DNA from: Succinimonas amylolytica DSM 2873
GTDB taxonomy: Bacteria; Pseudomonadota; Gammaproteobacteria; Enterobacterales; Succinivibrionaceae
DNA: 58,314 nt
Direction of reading: 5' to 3'
Assembly (NCBI RefSeq): GCF_000378405.1
Contig: NZ_KB899636.1
Span: forward strand, 1,366,373 to 1,424,686
Part shown: positions 18,289 to 27,354 of the stretch, piece after piece
Numbering within the stretch: the stretch's first letter is position 1
Layout: the number at the start of each line of letters is the position of its first letter
Notes under the pieces: generated by a model
The model's database searches: none
Seen by the model: the letters and a program-made list of their open reading frames with translations, nothing else
What the model was told of the DNA's origin: nothing
Program-made: the position numbers and the translations under genes

Positions 18289-19050
18289 TCAGAGCTGGTT
18301 TTCCAGGTAGCGGAAATAGGTTTCCACATGAGGGTGCCCGCGGTGCAGTGCAAAATCCAGGGTTCTGGAAACGGAAGTGTTGATAATAAGCTCTTCGGGG
18401 ATTCCTGCTTCGTTGATGATATCAATAGCATGACGGAGATTGCCGATATTGCTCATAAAGTGAGAATCGGAACCGACACTTACAGTGGTGTGATACTTTT
18501 TACAGAGTCTGGCGGTCTCGAGACAGAATTCGTTGCTGCCGACCCGCGATCCCGCACCGCTGGCGGCATTTATTTCAATAGCTACCCCGTATTCTGCGGC
18601 ACAGCGGACAATAGCCTCCAGATCCTTAGGGTAGTTGGGATCTCCGGGGTGTGCCACCACGTCGATGGATCCGGATTGTATAGCCTTAAGCACAATGTCG
18701 GTATTGGCGTCGCGATCCTGACTTTCCATAGCTCCGCGATGGAAGCCGCACAGAACCAGATCCAGAGAACGGTAAACCCGGGGCGGACAGTCGGTTTTGC
18801 CGCCAGGCAGAAAATTAGCTTCCATGCCTTTGAGAACAATTACCCCGTTGACAGTGTCGGGGATGGCCTTTACTGAATTTTTAAAGTGCAGAATATCGGC
18901 GGAATCGGCTAGCTGCGGACCGTGATCCGTCATGGCCAGAATTTTAAGTCCCTTTTCCCTGGCGGTCAGAGTATTTTCGTAAATGGTGCTGTAGGCATGG
19001 GTGCTTGCCAGCGTATGACTGTGAAGGTCGGCGATTAGCTTTTCTATCAT
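18289..19050 (-). CDS. PHP-domain phosphatase, YcdX family
   Basis: YcdX-type proteins are trinuclear-metal PHP phosphatases. The 253-residue protein shows the four metal-binding motifs in order: DLHSHT at 8-13, TDHGP near 41, HRGAMES and HPGDPNYP in the middle, and GSDSHFMSNIGN near 195. The physiological substrate is not known. No good Shine-Dalgarno precedes the ATG. The gene is last in the minus-strand block mfd - exported protein - PHP, inserted between yebC and ruvA. Confidence 0.88.
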   Translation of the reverse strand: MIEKLIADLHSHTLASTHAYSTIYENTLTAREKGLKILAMTDHGPQLADSADILHFKNSVKAIPDTVNGVIVLKGMEANFLPGGKTDCPPRVYRSLDLVLCGFHRGAMESQDRDANTDIVLKAIQSGSIDVVAHPGDPNYPKDLEAIVRCAAEYGVAIEINAASGAGSRVGSNEFCLETARLCKKYHTTVSVGSDSHFMSNIGNLRHAIDIINEAGIPEELIINTSVSRTLDFALHRGHPHVETYFRYLENQL

Positions 19051-19269
19051 ATTTTTCAGAAATTCATTTTCTAGACATATACCGCTATTTTACTATTTTC
19101 GGAAAATCCCCTCAGCATTATTTTTGTACCGGAAGGGGGTAGCAGGGTGTACGGGACGCGTTTGAGATTAGTGCCATTCCGGATCCTGAGAAGCTTATGG
19201 TTAAAAGATCCTTCAGGGTTCCCGGGAAACCGGGTGCCGGTGTCTGTGCTGGTCTCCCGGATTGGGGAA

Positions 19270-19896
19270 TTATTTTCGGCTGATGCCGCTGTCCTTTTTG
19301 CTGGAAGAAGCCGCGGGCTTTTTCTGGGAAATGCCGTTTTTTCCCGGAGGCGGGGTAACGGCATTAACCGGAGGCTTTTTTTCGGCTCCGGGCTTTTTAG
19401 GAATATCCGGTTTTGGAGGTTCCTTTCCGGCCGGCGGAGTTTTCGGGGCCGTCTTCTGATCCTTTGCGGCCGGATCGGCATTTTTAGACGTTTCCGGAGT
19501 GTCCCGTACCACCCGGTACAGGTTGAGATGCTCCAGGCTTATGATTCCGCTTTTTACGGATACTATGCAGAGAAAACTGAGATTGTCCGGTCCGTCAGCA
19601 TTTCCTGCCACAGAGTATTTGGTCTGATCTTCCTCTGCCGGTGTGGGAACCCGTCTGTCGGTAACGGAGATGTGATAATTCTGTCCCAGCCGGAATTTAA
19701 CCATGGTGGTACAGTATTTTTCAGTGTCCCTGACATGCTTGTTTTCTTTTTGCAGCTTTTTCTGCTCTTCGGCATCCAGGGCGCGTCTTGCGGCCATAAG
19801 CTGGCCCTCGTCGACGGTATTACGGAGTGGCAGGGCCGTGGCGTTAATAGAGGCAATTAAGGAGGTGCTCAGAGCTAGGATTGCGATTCTGTTCAT
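19270..19896 (-). CDS. Exported protein with proline/lysine-rich tail, unknown function
   Basis: The 208-residue protein has a signal peptide (MNRIAILALSTSLIASINATA) and a small middle domain with a few cysteines (KYCTTMVKFRLGQNY, FLCIVSVKSG). About 80 C-terminal residues are a Lys/Pro-rich, Ala-containing tail typical of disordered, cell-wall-spanning or charge-binding linkers. I do not recognise the middle domain. It begins about 90 bases after the mfd stop codon on the same strand and is probably cotranscribed with it. No strong ribosome binding site is visible. Confidence 0.6.
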   Translation of the reverse strand: MNRIAILALSTSLIASINATALPLRNTVDEGQLMAARRALDAEEQKKLQKENKHVRDTEKYCTTMVKFRLGQNYHISVTDRRVPTPAEEDQTKYSVAGNADGPDNLSFLCIVSVKSGIISLEHLNLYRVVRDTPETSKNADPAAKDQKTAPKTPPAGKEPPKPDIPKKPGAEKKPPVNAVTPPPGKNGISQKKPAASSSKKDSGISRK

Positions 19897-19987
19897 TATT
19901 TAAACCGTTTTGTGCTGTACTGATTTTCGTTATTGCAAAAAGCGCCGGGATTTTTCAGGGCTTTCGGGAATCCCGGCATTGGAAATG

Positions 19988-22900
19988 CTATTCCGGATGC
20001 CGGGCCATTTCCGCAATTATCTCCCTTATAAAGGGAATACGTTCTCCGGGATTTTCCGGTACCTGGAGAATCCGGAGCCGGCTGGGGCCATCCATGCTGT
20101 AGGAAGCCGCATTTTCTATAATAAGCCGGGTCAGATACTCAAAGCTGACATGCACGGTATCTCCAAAGGTTATTGATCCGTATTTCCGGTTCATGTCTAT
20201 GGCGGTGATGCCCAGCTTTCTGGCGGCAATCCGTATTTTCTGGATGTCAAACAGGCTGGCAGATTCCTTAGGCAGGGCCCCGAAGCGATCAATGATTTCA
20301 GAACGGAGATCATCCACTTCGGCATCGCTAACGGCGGAAGCCAGTCTTTTGTAAAGGGTGAGTCTGGCGGTAACGTCATAGACATAGCTTTCCGGAAGCA
20401 AAGCCGGAATACGGAGTTCGATCTCGGTTTCCCGGGAGCTCATGCTGTCGGTAGTGAGTTCCCTGCCGGCCTTCAGGGTTTCAATGGCGTTTTCCAGCAT
20501 CTCCATGTAGAGTGAAAAGCCGATGCCCTCAATCTGCCCCGACTGTTCCGCCCCCAGAATTTCACCGGCTCCCCGGATTTCCAGATCCTGGGTTGCCAGA
20601 ATAAAACCGGACCCCAGCTCCTCCAGGGAGGCAATGGCCTCCAGGCGTTTTTTGGAATCCGGGGATATGTCCCCGTTTTCCGGAGTAAGAAGATAGGCAT
20701 AGGCCTGGTGGTGGGAACGTCCCACCCGGCCGCGCAGCTGGTGGAGCTGCGCCAGTCCCAGCCTGTCAGCTCTTTCCATGATGATGGTGTTGGCGGTGGG
20801 GATATCCAGTCCGGTTTCAATGATGGTGGAACAGATCAGCACGTTGTATCGCTGATGGTAAAAGTCATGCATGATCCGGGAAAGCGTCTGTTCGGGCATC
20901 TGGGCGTGTGCCACGGCAATACGGGCCTCCGGCACAAGCTCGGCCAGCCGTTCCTCAACTCCGGTGATCGTCATGACGTCATTGTGGAGATAATAGGTTT
21001 GTCCGCCGCGGTTGAGCTCCCGGAGGATGGCCTCCCGGATCAGGCTCTCGTCATACTCGTGGACAAAGGTGCGTACCGCCAGGCGTTTTGCCGGCGGGGT
21101 GGCAATAATGGACAGGGAGCGCAGGTTGTTAATTGCCAGATTGAGTGTCCGAGGAATCGGGGTTGCGGTCAGTGTCAGGATGTCCACCTCGGAGCGCAGC
21201 TTTTTGATCTTTTCCTTCTGAGCTACTCCAAACCTGTGCTCTTCGTCAACAATAAGGAGTCCCAGATCCTTGAAGGAAATGCCGGATGACAGCAGCTTGT
21301 GGGTCCCGATAACGATGTCAACGGTTCCCTGAGCCAGCTTGCTTATCACCTCACGCTGTTCCCTGGTACTTTTAAAGCGACTCAGACAGGCGATTTCCAC
21401 CGGGGTGTCGGCAAAACGATCCCTGAAGCTTTCGTAATGCTGATCCGCCAGAATGGTGGTGGGAACCAGAATGGCCGTCTGTCTGCCATTGGAGACGGCG
21501 ATAAAGGCGGCCCGCATGGCTACTTCGGTTTTTCCGAACCCCACATCGCCGCAGATCAGACGGTCCATGGGCTTGTCGGATTTCATATCGTTTTCCACTG
21601 CCGTTATTGCAGCCATCTGATCATCGGTAAGCTGATAACCGAACCGGGCAGAGAAGCGGCGGTATTCCGTTTCCGGAATCCTGTAGGAGAATCCTTTTCT
21701 GATCTCTCTTCTGGCATAAACCTCCAGAAGTCCGGCCGCCACATCCCGGATCTTTTCCTGCGCCTTTTTGCGGGCTTTTTCCCATTGACTGGATCCCAGT
21801 CTGGTCAGGACGACCTTTTCGGGATCCGCTCCGGTATAACGGCTCAGGAGATGCAGGGATGATATGGGGACGTACATTTTGGCGTTCTGGGCATATTCCA
21901 GCGCAACAAAATCAGACTTTAAACCTTCTATTTCTAATGTTTCCAGTCCCAGATATCTGCCTATGCCGTGCTTTTCATGCACCAGAAATTCCCCGGGTTT
22001 CAGTTCCCCAAGATTGCGGATTATGGCATCGGGGTTGATGGTTCTTTTGCTGCTTCTGCGAGCTCTTGGAGTGTACCGGGCTCCCAGAAGCTCGGTTTCG
22101 GTAATTAATGCCAGTTCCCCGTACTGAAAGCCGGCATTAAGAGGGGCGACGGCAATGCCGGTTTTTTCCGGAGAATTTAAAAAATCAGATACGGAAGCGA
22201 AATGCACAGGTCTCAGACTGCTTTGAAGCAGTTCCTGAAGAATAGCCTCCCGGCCCTCGGATCCTGCGGCAAAAAGAATTTTTCCGGGAAATTCCCTGCG
22301 GAAACCGATAATGGATTCGCAGGGATCTGGCCTGCCGTGATTTATTGCCACCGGGGGAACCGGAGCGGTACCGAGATCTCTGACAGTGTTCGGAAGTTTT
22401 TCGGGCTTTCCCGGCCAGATTCTAAAGTTTCTGAAAAGGGCGACTCTTTTAAGAAATTCGTCGGGATTTATGTACAGAAGATCCGGCTCCAGACTGGGAT
22501 GATCAGGGTTTCCGGCGTTTTTAAGGGCCCGGGATCTGATATCTGTCCAATAGTCGTCCAGAGAATCCCGCAGGTCTTCCATAACGAATATGCTGCTTTC
22601 CTGGGGAAGATAGTCGCATACTGTGGCTGTGCTGTCGAAGAACAGCGGAAGATAATGTTCAATTCCTGCGGGAATAACTTTTCTGGAGATCTGCTGATAA
22701 ATATTGTGAATGGCCAGATTCTGGGGGTTCAGTCTGTCGCGGTAGTTTTTCCTGAAAGTGTCTATGGCCTCCTCGGTCACCGGAAATTCGCGGGCGGGGA
22801 GGATGGCAATTTGTTCTGCGGGCTTTACTGACTTCTGGGTTTCGGGATCGATAATGCTGATAGTATCTATTTCATCGTCAAAGAAGTCCAGCCGGTAGGG

Positions 22901-23443
22901 AACGTTACCGCCCATGGGAAACAGATCCACAATGGATCCCCTTACTGCGAATTCCCCGTGTCCCAGCACCTGTCTGGTGAGAAGGTAGCCGGCGTTTGAG
23001 AGCTTTTCCCGAAGCCTGATGATGCTCATGGTATCCCCCTTTCTGATCATCACAGCCTGGGAGTTTATGAAGGATTTTGGGGATACCCGGGTCATCAGAG
23101 TTGTTCCGGCGGCGAGAATCACCATTTTACGGGCGGTTTCCAGCCGAGACAGGATTTCCAGCCGGCGGGAGATAATGTCCTGATAGGGGGAAAAAGTGTC
23201 ATAGGGCAGAGTTTCCCAGTCCGGGAAATAGAAGACCGGAAGATCCCCGAGGATAAAACGGAGTTCCTGCTCCAGATCCAGAGCTTCTCTCACAGATCTG
23301 GTGACAACCAGCGCCGGGAAGGCAGAATCCTTTACTGCATCGGCGATGAAAAAGGCCGGTGAGGATCCGTAAAGTCCCGAGAATCTCTGTCTTGAAGCGG
23401 GTTTTATAGCCGGCCTGACATTGAAGGATATAAGGGCATCCAT
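19988..23443 (-). CDS. mfd: Transcription-repair coupling factor Mfd
   Basis: Mfd displaces RNA polymerase stalled at lesions and recruits UvrA. With the start chosen at MDALISFNV the protein has 1151 residues, close to E. coli Mfd (1148), and AAGGA lies upstream; a longer frame adds 52 residues with no resemblance to the family. Domains in order: UvrB-like N-terminal region (DWETLPYDTFSPYQDIISRRLE), RNA-polymerase-interacting domain (LKPGEFLVHEKHGIGRYLG, residues about 470-530), RecG-like translocase with Walker A GDVGFGKTEVA, DEEHRFG box, TATPIPRTL and QLRGRVGRS, and the C-terminal TRCF domain. It is oriented against its neighbours. Confidence 0.97.
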   Translation of the reverse strand: MDALISFNVRPAIKPASRQRFSGLYGSSPAFFIADAVKDSAFPALVVTRSVREALDLEQELRFILGDLPVFYFPDWETLPYDTFSPYQDIISRRLEILSRLETARKMVILAAGTTLMTRVSPKSFINSQAVMIRKGDTMSIIRLREKLSNAGYLLTRQVLGHGEFAVRGSIVDLFPMGGNVPYRLDFFDDEIDTISIIDPETQKSVKPAEQIAILPAREFPVTEEAIDTFRKNYRDRLNPQNLAIHNIYQQISRKVIPAGIEHYLPLFFDSTATVCDYLPQESSIFVMEDLRDSLDDYWTDIRSRALKNAGNPDHPSLEPDLLYINPDEFLKRVALFRNFRIWPGKPEKLPNTVRDLGTAPVPPVAINHGRPDPCESIIGFRREFPGKILFAAGSEGREAILQELLQSSLRPVHFASVSDFLNSPEKTGIAVAPLNAGFQYGELALITETELLGARYTPRARRSSKRTINPDAIIRNLGELKPGEFLVHEKHGIGRYLGLETLEIEGLKSDFVALEYAQNAKMYVPISSLHLLSRYTGADPEKVVLTRLGSSQWEKARKKAQEKIRDVAAGLLEVYARREIRKGFSYRIPETEYRRFSARFGYQLTDDQMAAITAVENDMKSDKPMDRLICGDVGFGKTEVAMRAAFIAVSNGRQTAILVPTTILADQHYESFRDRFADTPVEIACLSRFKSTREQREVISKLAQGTVDIVIGTHKLLSSGISFKDLGLLIVDEEHRFGVAQKEKIKKLRSEVDILTLTATPIPRTLNLAINNLRSLSIIATPPAKRLAVRTFVHEYDESLIREAILRELNRGGQTYYLHNDVMTITGVEERLAELVPEARIAVAHAQMPEQTLSRIMHDFYHQRYNVLICSTIIETGLDIPTANTIIMERADRLGLAQLHQLRGRVGRSHHQAYAYLLTPENGDISPDSKKRLEAIASLEELGSGFILATQDLEIRGAGEILGAEQSGQIEGIGFSLYMEMLENAIETLKAGRELTTDSMSSRETEIELRIPALLPESYVYDVTARLTLYKRLASAVSDAEVDDLRSEIIDRFGALPKESASLFDIQKIRIAARKLGITAIDMNRKYGSITFGDTVHVSFEYLTRLIIENAASYSMDGPSRLRILQVPENPGERIPFIREIIAEMARHPE

Positions 23444-23759
23444 CCTGAAAAATTCCTTGTTCAAATCCTGTATTTCTCTGTCATATGATACCACTTTACG
23501 GGACAGTCCCGACAATCTCCCGGGATGGCGGAGGCAGGGTAGTGTACGATGGGTCCCGGATACCGGGGAATTCCAGCATGGAGGCAGCTGCTCATTCATC
23601 TTATGTCATCAGGAATACCGCATCAAAAATGCGGCATCGCGATCCGGACTGACATTTTTTAACAAACTCGCTGACAGCACCGGGGGATGCATGTAGTATA
23701 GCCGGCGGTACCGGCGTCTGACGGGATTGTCCGGTAAGAAAACGAAACGAGGTTTGCCA

Positions 23760-24713
23760 ATGAAAATCATGAAAAACATCTTGTCTCTGTCCGCATTGCT
23801 GATGATTTCCGGAATGGGAGCGGCACTGGGAGGAGATTTGGAGAATTCCAACAGGGATGTTGATGCCAAATACAATGTTCAGAATGACCTTAGCTATCCC
23901 GGCGCCTTTTACGGCAGGCATTTTACCGGCAAAAACGGCTCCCATGAGGCGTTTAGTGTCATTGCGATGTATTCCGGCGAATTTGAAGATCCGGGCAAGA
24001 TTATCACCGGACCGGTTAAGGATTTTCTGAAATGTTCAAAAATGGATTTTAAGTCTTCCGGAAGTGAAGACGAGGTTTATGACTCGGATACCTTCAGGGG
24101 CTGTGTGACTCCGTCAGGAAAGGTTTTTAACGGCTTTGTCGGCTGTACCGGCGGTTTTCACTGGTTTACCCTGTATTCCGCGGATATGCCCGAGGCCGAT
24201 GTTGAAGCCATAAGTGCCTATGATACTGATTTCAGGGATTCTCTGGCAGCGCAGGATTATCCGTCTGTGGAAGCGCCTTCCGAGAAGGCCAATAAAAAGC
24301 TTCCGGCTGGATATGTATTGCTGCCGACTTTTCGCTATCCTCTTGACGGGGCCTATGCCTACATTGCCAAGACCTATGTCAATCCGGATACAGGACGGCT
24401 TTTCAGCTACCAGATTGTGGGAGCAGAGCAGCTTCGGGATTTTGATGTATCCGGCGGGGTTAAGGAGTTCTGCGGCTCCGGAGCTACCCTGAAGGCTGAA
24501 GGCAAGGACAGCTCCCTTATCGGGGGATGCTCTTCGCGGCAGTGGGTTGGGCCGGAGAAGGTTCTCGGAAAGATTACAAACAATGTTTCCGCCAATAAGC
24601 TTACTGTGGCCGAGGTTTACAGTGCCAATATGTCCGAGGCGGATCTTGCGGTATTCCGTGCAGAGGTTCAGGATAGGGTAAAAAACTTTAATCCCAAGGA
24701 TTTTGAATTCTGA
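23760..24713 (+). CDS. Exported protein with two internal repeats, unknown function
   Basis: A signal peptide (MKIMKNILSLSALLMISGMGAALG) is followed by two halves that look duplicated. Each half has a Cys-containing segment (KCSKMDFKSS / EFCGSGATLKAE), a second Cys in RGC or GGC, and a closing motif LYSADMPEADVEAISAYDTDFRDSL / VYSANMSEADLAVFRAEVQDRV (compare YSA-MxEAD). The cysteines probably pair in the periplasm. I do not recognise the family. GAGG precedes the ATG. It is monocistronic, with a terminator-like hairpin after it, and lies between the mfd block and ruvA. Confidence 0.65.
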   Translation: MKIMKNILSLSALLMISGMGAALGGDLENSNRDVDAKYNVQNDLSYPGAFYGRHFTGKNGSHEAFSVIAMYSGEFEDPGKIITGPVKDFLKCSKMDFKSSGSEDEVYDSDTFRGCVTPSGKVFNGFVGCTGGFHWFTLYSADMPEADVEAISAYDTDFRDSLAAQDYPSVEAPSEKANKKLPAGYVLLPTFRYPLDGAYAYIAKTYVNPDTGRLFSYQIVGAEQLRDFDVSGGVKEFCGSGATLKAEGKDSSLIGGCSSRQWVGPEKVLGKITNNVSANKLTVAEVYSANMSEADLAVFRAEVQDRVKNFNPKDFEF

Positions 24714-24776
24714 CAGCGGAAGATTCTCTTTTTTCTGGTCGCTGCTGTGCTATCCTGTGCCGGATTCACACTTTCC

Positions 24777-24805
24777 AATCCCCGCTGCTGGCGGGGATTT
24801 CTCTG
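24777..24805 (+). terminator. Terminator-like hairpin
   Basis: AATCCCCGC and GCGGGGATT form a perfect 9-bp stem with a 5-base loop. The following tract (TCTCTGTATTTC) is only moderately T-rich. It lies 63 bases after the exported-protein gene. Confidence 0.55.
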
Positions 24806-24950
24806 TATTTCTTGCGGTTCGCTCTTATCCAGCATTCTGAGACTGAATTACCGGAACAGAAAGATCAAATGATCTGTTCACAAAAATCCAAATATTCAGT
24901 ATATTTATTGTTTTATTGCTAAATCGGAAAACTGAAAATACGGGGCGACT

Positions 24951-25562
24951 ATGATCGGTTCACTGAGAGGAAAAATTCTGGAAAAAAATGCTCCGGAGGT
25001 TCTTCTGGAGGTTTGCGGCGTCGGCTATGAGCTTGCAGTGCCTATGATGAGTTTCTACAAGCTTCCGGAGCCGGGGCAGGAGACTTTCCTCTATGTGGCT
25101 CACATTATCAAGGAGGATTCCGAAAGTATGTACGGCTTTGCGGACAAGTCCTCCAAAAAGCTGTTTCTGGAGCTTATAAAGGTATCCGGCATCGGTCCGA
25201 AAACGGCACTTGCGGTACTGTCTGCCATGACTCCCGAGGATTTTGCCGGAACCATCAGGGACGGTAGCTATCAGCCTTTGACCAAGATTCCGGGAGTTGG
25301 CAAGAAAACTGCCGAGAGAATTGTGGTGGAAATGCGTGATCGGGTTACGGAGTGGGCCGATCCTAAAACCCAGGCGGAGGTTAAGAGTAGCGGTATCGAT
25401 GCTCCGCTGCTTCCAGATGCGAATCAGGAAGAGGAGGAAGCCTGCCAGGCCATTGTTTCCCTGGGGTACAAGCCGCAGTGGGCTTCAGCAGCAGTGCATA
25501 AGGTTTTCAAAAAGGGAATGTCTCCGGAGGATATTATCAAGGCTGTTCTGGCCACAGTATAG
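24951..25562 (+). CDS. ruvA: Holliday junction DNA helicase subunit RuvA
   Basis: RuvA binds four-way junctions and loads RuvB for branch migration. The 203-residue protein starts MIGSLRGKILEKNAPEVLLEVCGVGYE. It has the double helix-hairpin-helix (VSGIGPKTALAVLSAM and IPGVGKKTAERIVVEM) and the C-terminal RuvB-binding domain III (EEEACQAIVSLGYKPQWASAAVHKV). The upstream 150 bases are AT-rich and carry a 7-bp inverted repeat (GAACAGA/TCTGTTC, about 24860-24885) but no recognisable LexA box. ruvC, usually directly upstream, is absent. Confidence 0.96.
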   Translation: MIGSLRGKILEKNAPEVLLEVCGVGYELAVPMMSFYKLPEPGQETFLYVAHIIKEDSESMYGFADKSSKKLFLELIKVSGIGPKTALAVLSAMTPEDFAGTIRDGSYQPLTKIPGVGKKTAERIVVEMRDRVTEWADPKTQAEVKSSGIDAPLLPDANQEEEEACQAIVSLGYKPQWASAAVHKVFKKGMSPEDIIKAVLATV

Positions 25563-25704
25563 ATATGGCGGCATCGTTCGGCACGCCGAAATTGCAGGAT
25601 AGCAGAAATTTTTCTATTTCAGGGTTCCCGGAGGTATGAAATGACGAATGACCGGGTTCGGGAGCCGGTATTAACGAAGAGAGTGCAAAACGGGAATTAT
25701 TGCG

Positions 25705-26781
25705 ATGGCAGTTGAAAAGGACAATCTTAAGAGTGCTTCCCCGGCAGCGGAAAAGGGGGGAGTAAAGACTGCGGAGCTTTCCGGGCGAATGATGTCCGGG
25801 GAGTCCGGAGGCAGCGAGGACGAATCCCTGGATCGGGCGCTCCGGCCACAGTTTTTCAAGGACTATATTGGTCAGACCAGCCTTAAAAGCAATCTTGATA
25901 TTGCCATTAAGGCTGCTCTTAAAAGAAAGGAGCCTTTGGATCATGTGCTGGTGTATGGACCTCCGGGGCTCGGCAAAACTACTATTGCCAGCATTATTGC
26001 CAATGAAATGAAATCCAGCCTTATTACTACTTCGGGGCCGGTGCTGGAGAAGAAGGGCGATCTGGCAGCGCTGCTTTTAAGACTTAAGAAGGATGATGTG
26101 CTTTTCATCGACGAGATCCACAGACTTAATCCGGTGATTGAGGAATTCCTGTATCCGGCCATGGAGGATTTTAATGTCGATATCATGATGGGAGAGGGGC
26201 CGGCAGCCAGATCCATGCGGGTTCCTGTAGCCCCGTTTACCCTTATCGGAGCCACTACCAAGGCCGGTTCCCTCACCTCGCCGCTGCGGGCCCGTTTTGG
26301 CATAGTGGAACGTCTTAACTACTACAGTCATGAGGAACTGCGGACAATTATCGACAATTCCTCGAAGCGTCTCAGGCTTAATATTGATGCCGACGGTTCT
26401 CTGGAGATTGCCAAAAGAAGCCGCGGAACCCCTAGGATCGCCAATAAGCTGCTGCGCCGGGTACGGGACTACGCCGATGTGAATAATTCCGGAATGATAA
26501 CCGGGCCTGTGGCACGAAAGGCTCTGGAGCTTCTTAACATTGACGATCTGGGATTCGATTATTTTGACAGACAGTATCTTCTGACAATAATGCAGGATTT
26601 TCAGGGGAAACCGGTGGGGCTTAACACCCTTGCTGCCACTCTGGGGGAGGATCGGGATACCATAGAGGACGTGCTGGAGCCATATCTGCTTCAGGAAGGC
26701 TTTATTCAGAGAACCCCCCGGGGGAGGGTGGTTACGTCAAAGGCCTATGCTCATTTCGGAATAGAGGAGGAAAAGCAGTGA
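25705..26781 (+). CDS. ruvB: Holliday junction DNA helicase RuvB
   Basis: RuvB is the AAA+ motor of the RuvABC resolvasome. The 358-residue protein has [12 protein letters not shown], Walker [10 protein letters not shown], Walker [10 protein letters not shown], sensor 1 LIGATT, the arginine finger region [11 protein letters not shown] and the C-terminal winged helix ([27 protein letters not shown]). It carries an N-terminal extension of about 25 residues relative to E. coli; a later start at the Met-Met pair near residue 28 is possible. It overlaps the next gene by one to four bases. Confidence 0.96.
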   Translation: MAVEKDNLKSASPAAEKGGVKTAELSGRMMSGESGGSEDESLDRALRPQFFKDYIGQTSLKSNLDIAIKAALKRKEPLDHVLVYGPPGLGKTTIASIIANEMKSSLITTSGPVLEKKGDLAALLLRLKKDDVLFIDEIHRLNPVIEEFLYPAMEDFNVDIMMGEGPAARSMRVPVAPFTLIGATTKAGSLTSPLRARFGIVERLNYYSHEELRTIIDNSSKRLRLNIDADGSLEIAKRSRGTPRIANKLLRRVRDYADVNNSGMITGPVARKALELLNIDDLGFDYFDRQYLLTIMQDFQGKPVGLNTLAATLGEDRDTIEDVLEPYLLQEGFIQRTPRGRVVTSKAYAHFGIEEEKQ

Positions 26782-27221
26782 TGCAGTCAGAGGCACCAAT
26801 GCAGACAGAGAATGCCGATCCCTTTGCCATAAAGGTCAGGGTCTATTTTGAGGATACTGACGCCGGCGGAGTGGTTTACAATGCCAACTATGTGAAGTTT
26901 ATTGAAAGGGCCAGAACGGAGTGGCTGAGGCATCGCGGCTACGAGCAGCGGGGAATGCTGGAATCAGGACTGGGTTTTGTAATAGCCTCGCTGGAAGTCA
27001 GTTTTAAAAAGCCGGCCCGTCTGGATGATGAGCTTACCGTAACCTGTGAGGTGGAGACTCTGATGTCAGCCTCGGTAACCTTCAGACAGACAGTGCTCAA
27101 TCAGAAAGGGGAGCTTCTGGTGTCCGCCCGGGCCAGAATTGCCTGTGTGGATATGAAGGCCATGAAGCCCTGTCTGTTTCCGCCGGAGCTCAAAATGATT
27201 TTTGCCGGGGACAATACCTGA
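26781..27221 (+). CDS. ybgC: Tol-Pal-associated acyl-CoA thioesterase YbgC
   Basis: YbgC is a hotdog-fold acyl-CoA thioesterase encoded with the tol-pal genes in most gammaproteobacteria. The motif VYFEDTDAGGVVYNANYVKFIERARTEWL gives the family (segment shown is split by its DTD core). The catalytic Asp is kept, but the Tyr and His reported as catalytic in YbgC (Tyr14 and His25 in E. coli numbering) are Phe and Asn here. AGGAGG lies 7 bases before a GTG (26778) and 10 before the ATG chosen, so either may be used; the ATG overlaps the ruvB stop in TGATG. About 146 residues. Confidence 0.92.
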   Translation: MQSEAPMQTENADPFAIKVRVYFEDTDAGGVVYNANYVKFIERARTEWLRHRGYEQRGMLESGLGFVIASLEVSFKKPARLDDELTVTCEVETLMSASVTFRQTVLNQKGELLVSARARIACVDMKAMKPCLFPPELKMIFAGDNT

Positions 27222-27289
27222 AGCTGGCAGGTATTCCTGTTCTGACTCACGTTGCTTTTTATGGCGGATAAAAGCCTGGCAACATGGTG

Positions 27290-27295
27290 TATAAT
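27290..27295 (+). promoter_or_regulatory. Candidate -10 element upstream of tolQ
   Basis: A perfect TATAAT lies 60 bases before tolQ in the 133-base ybgC-tolQ gap. No convincing -35 is at the right distance, so an internal tolQ promoter is only suggested. Confidence 0.3.
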
Positions 27296-27354
27296 GCGGG
27301 ACTGTTCATCCCGGTGAGCCCCGTCAGGGGCAGTTTTGTAAAGAGAGGTAGAAA

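Noticed and set aside
24855..24890. LexA-like site upstream of ruvA
   Set aside because: The inverted repeat present reads GAACAGA/TCTGTTC, opposite in orientation to the CTGT-N8-ACAG consensus.
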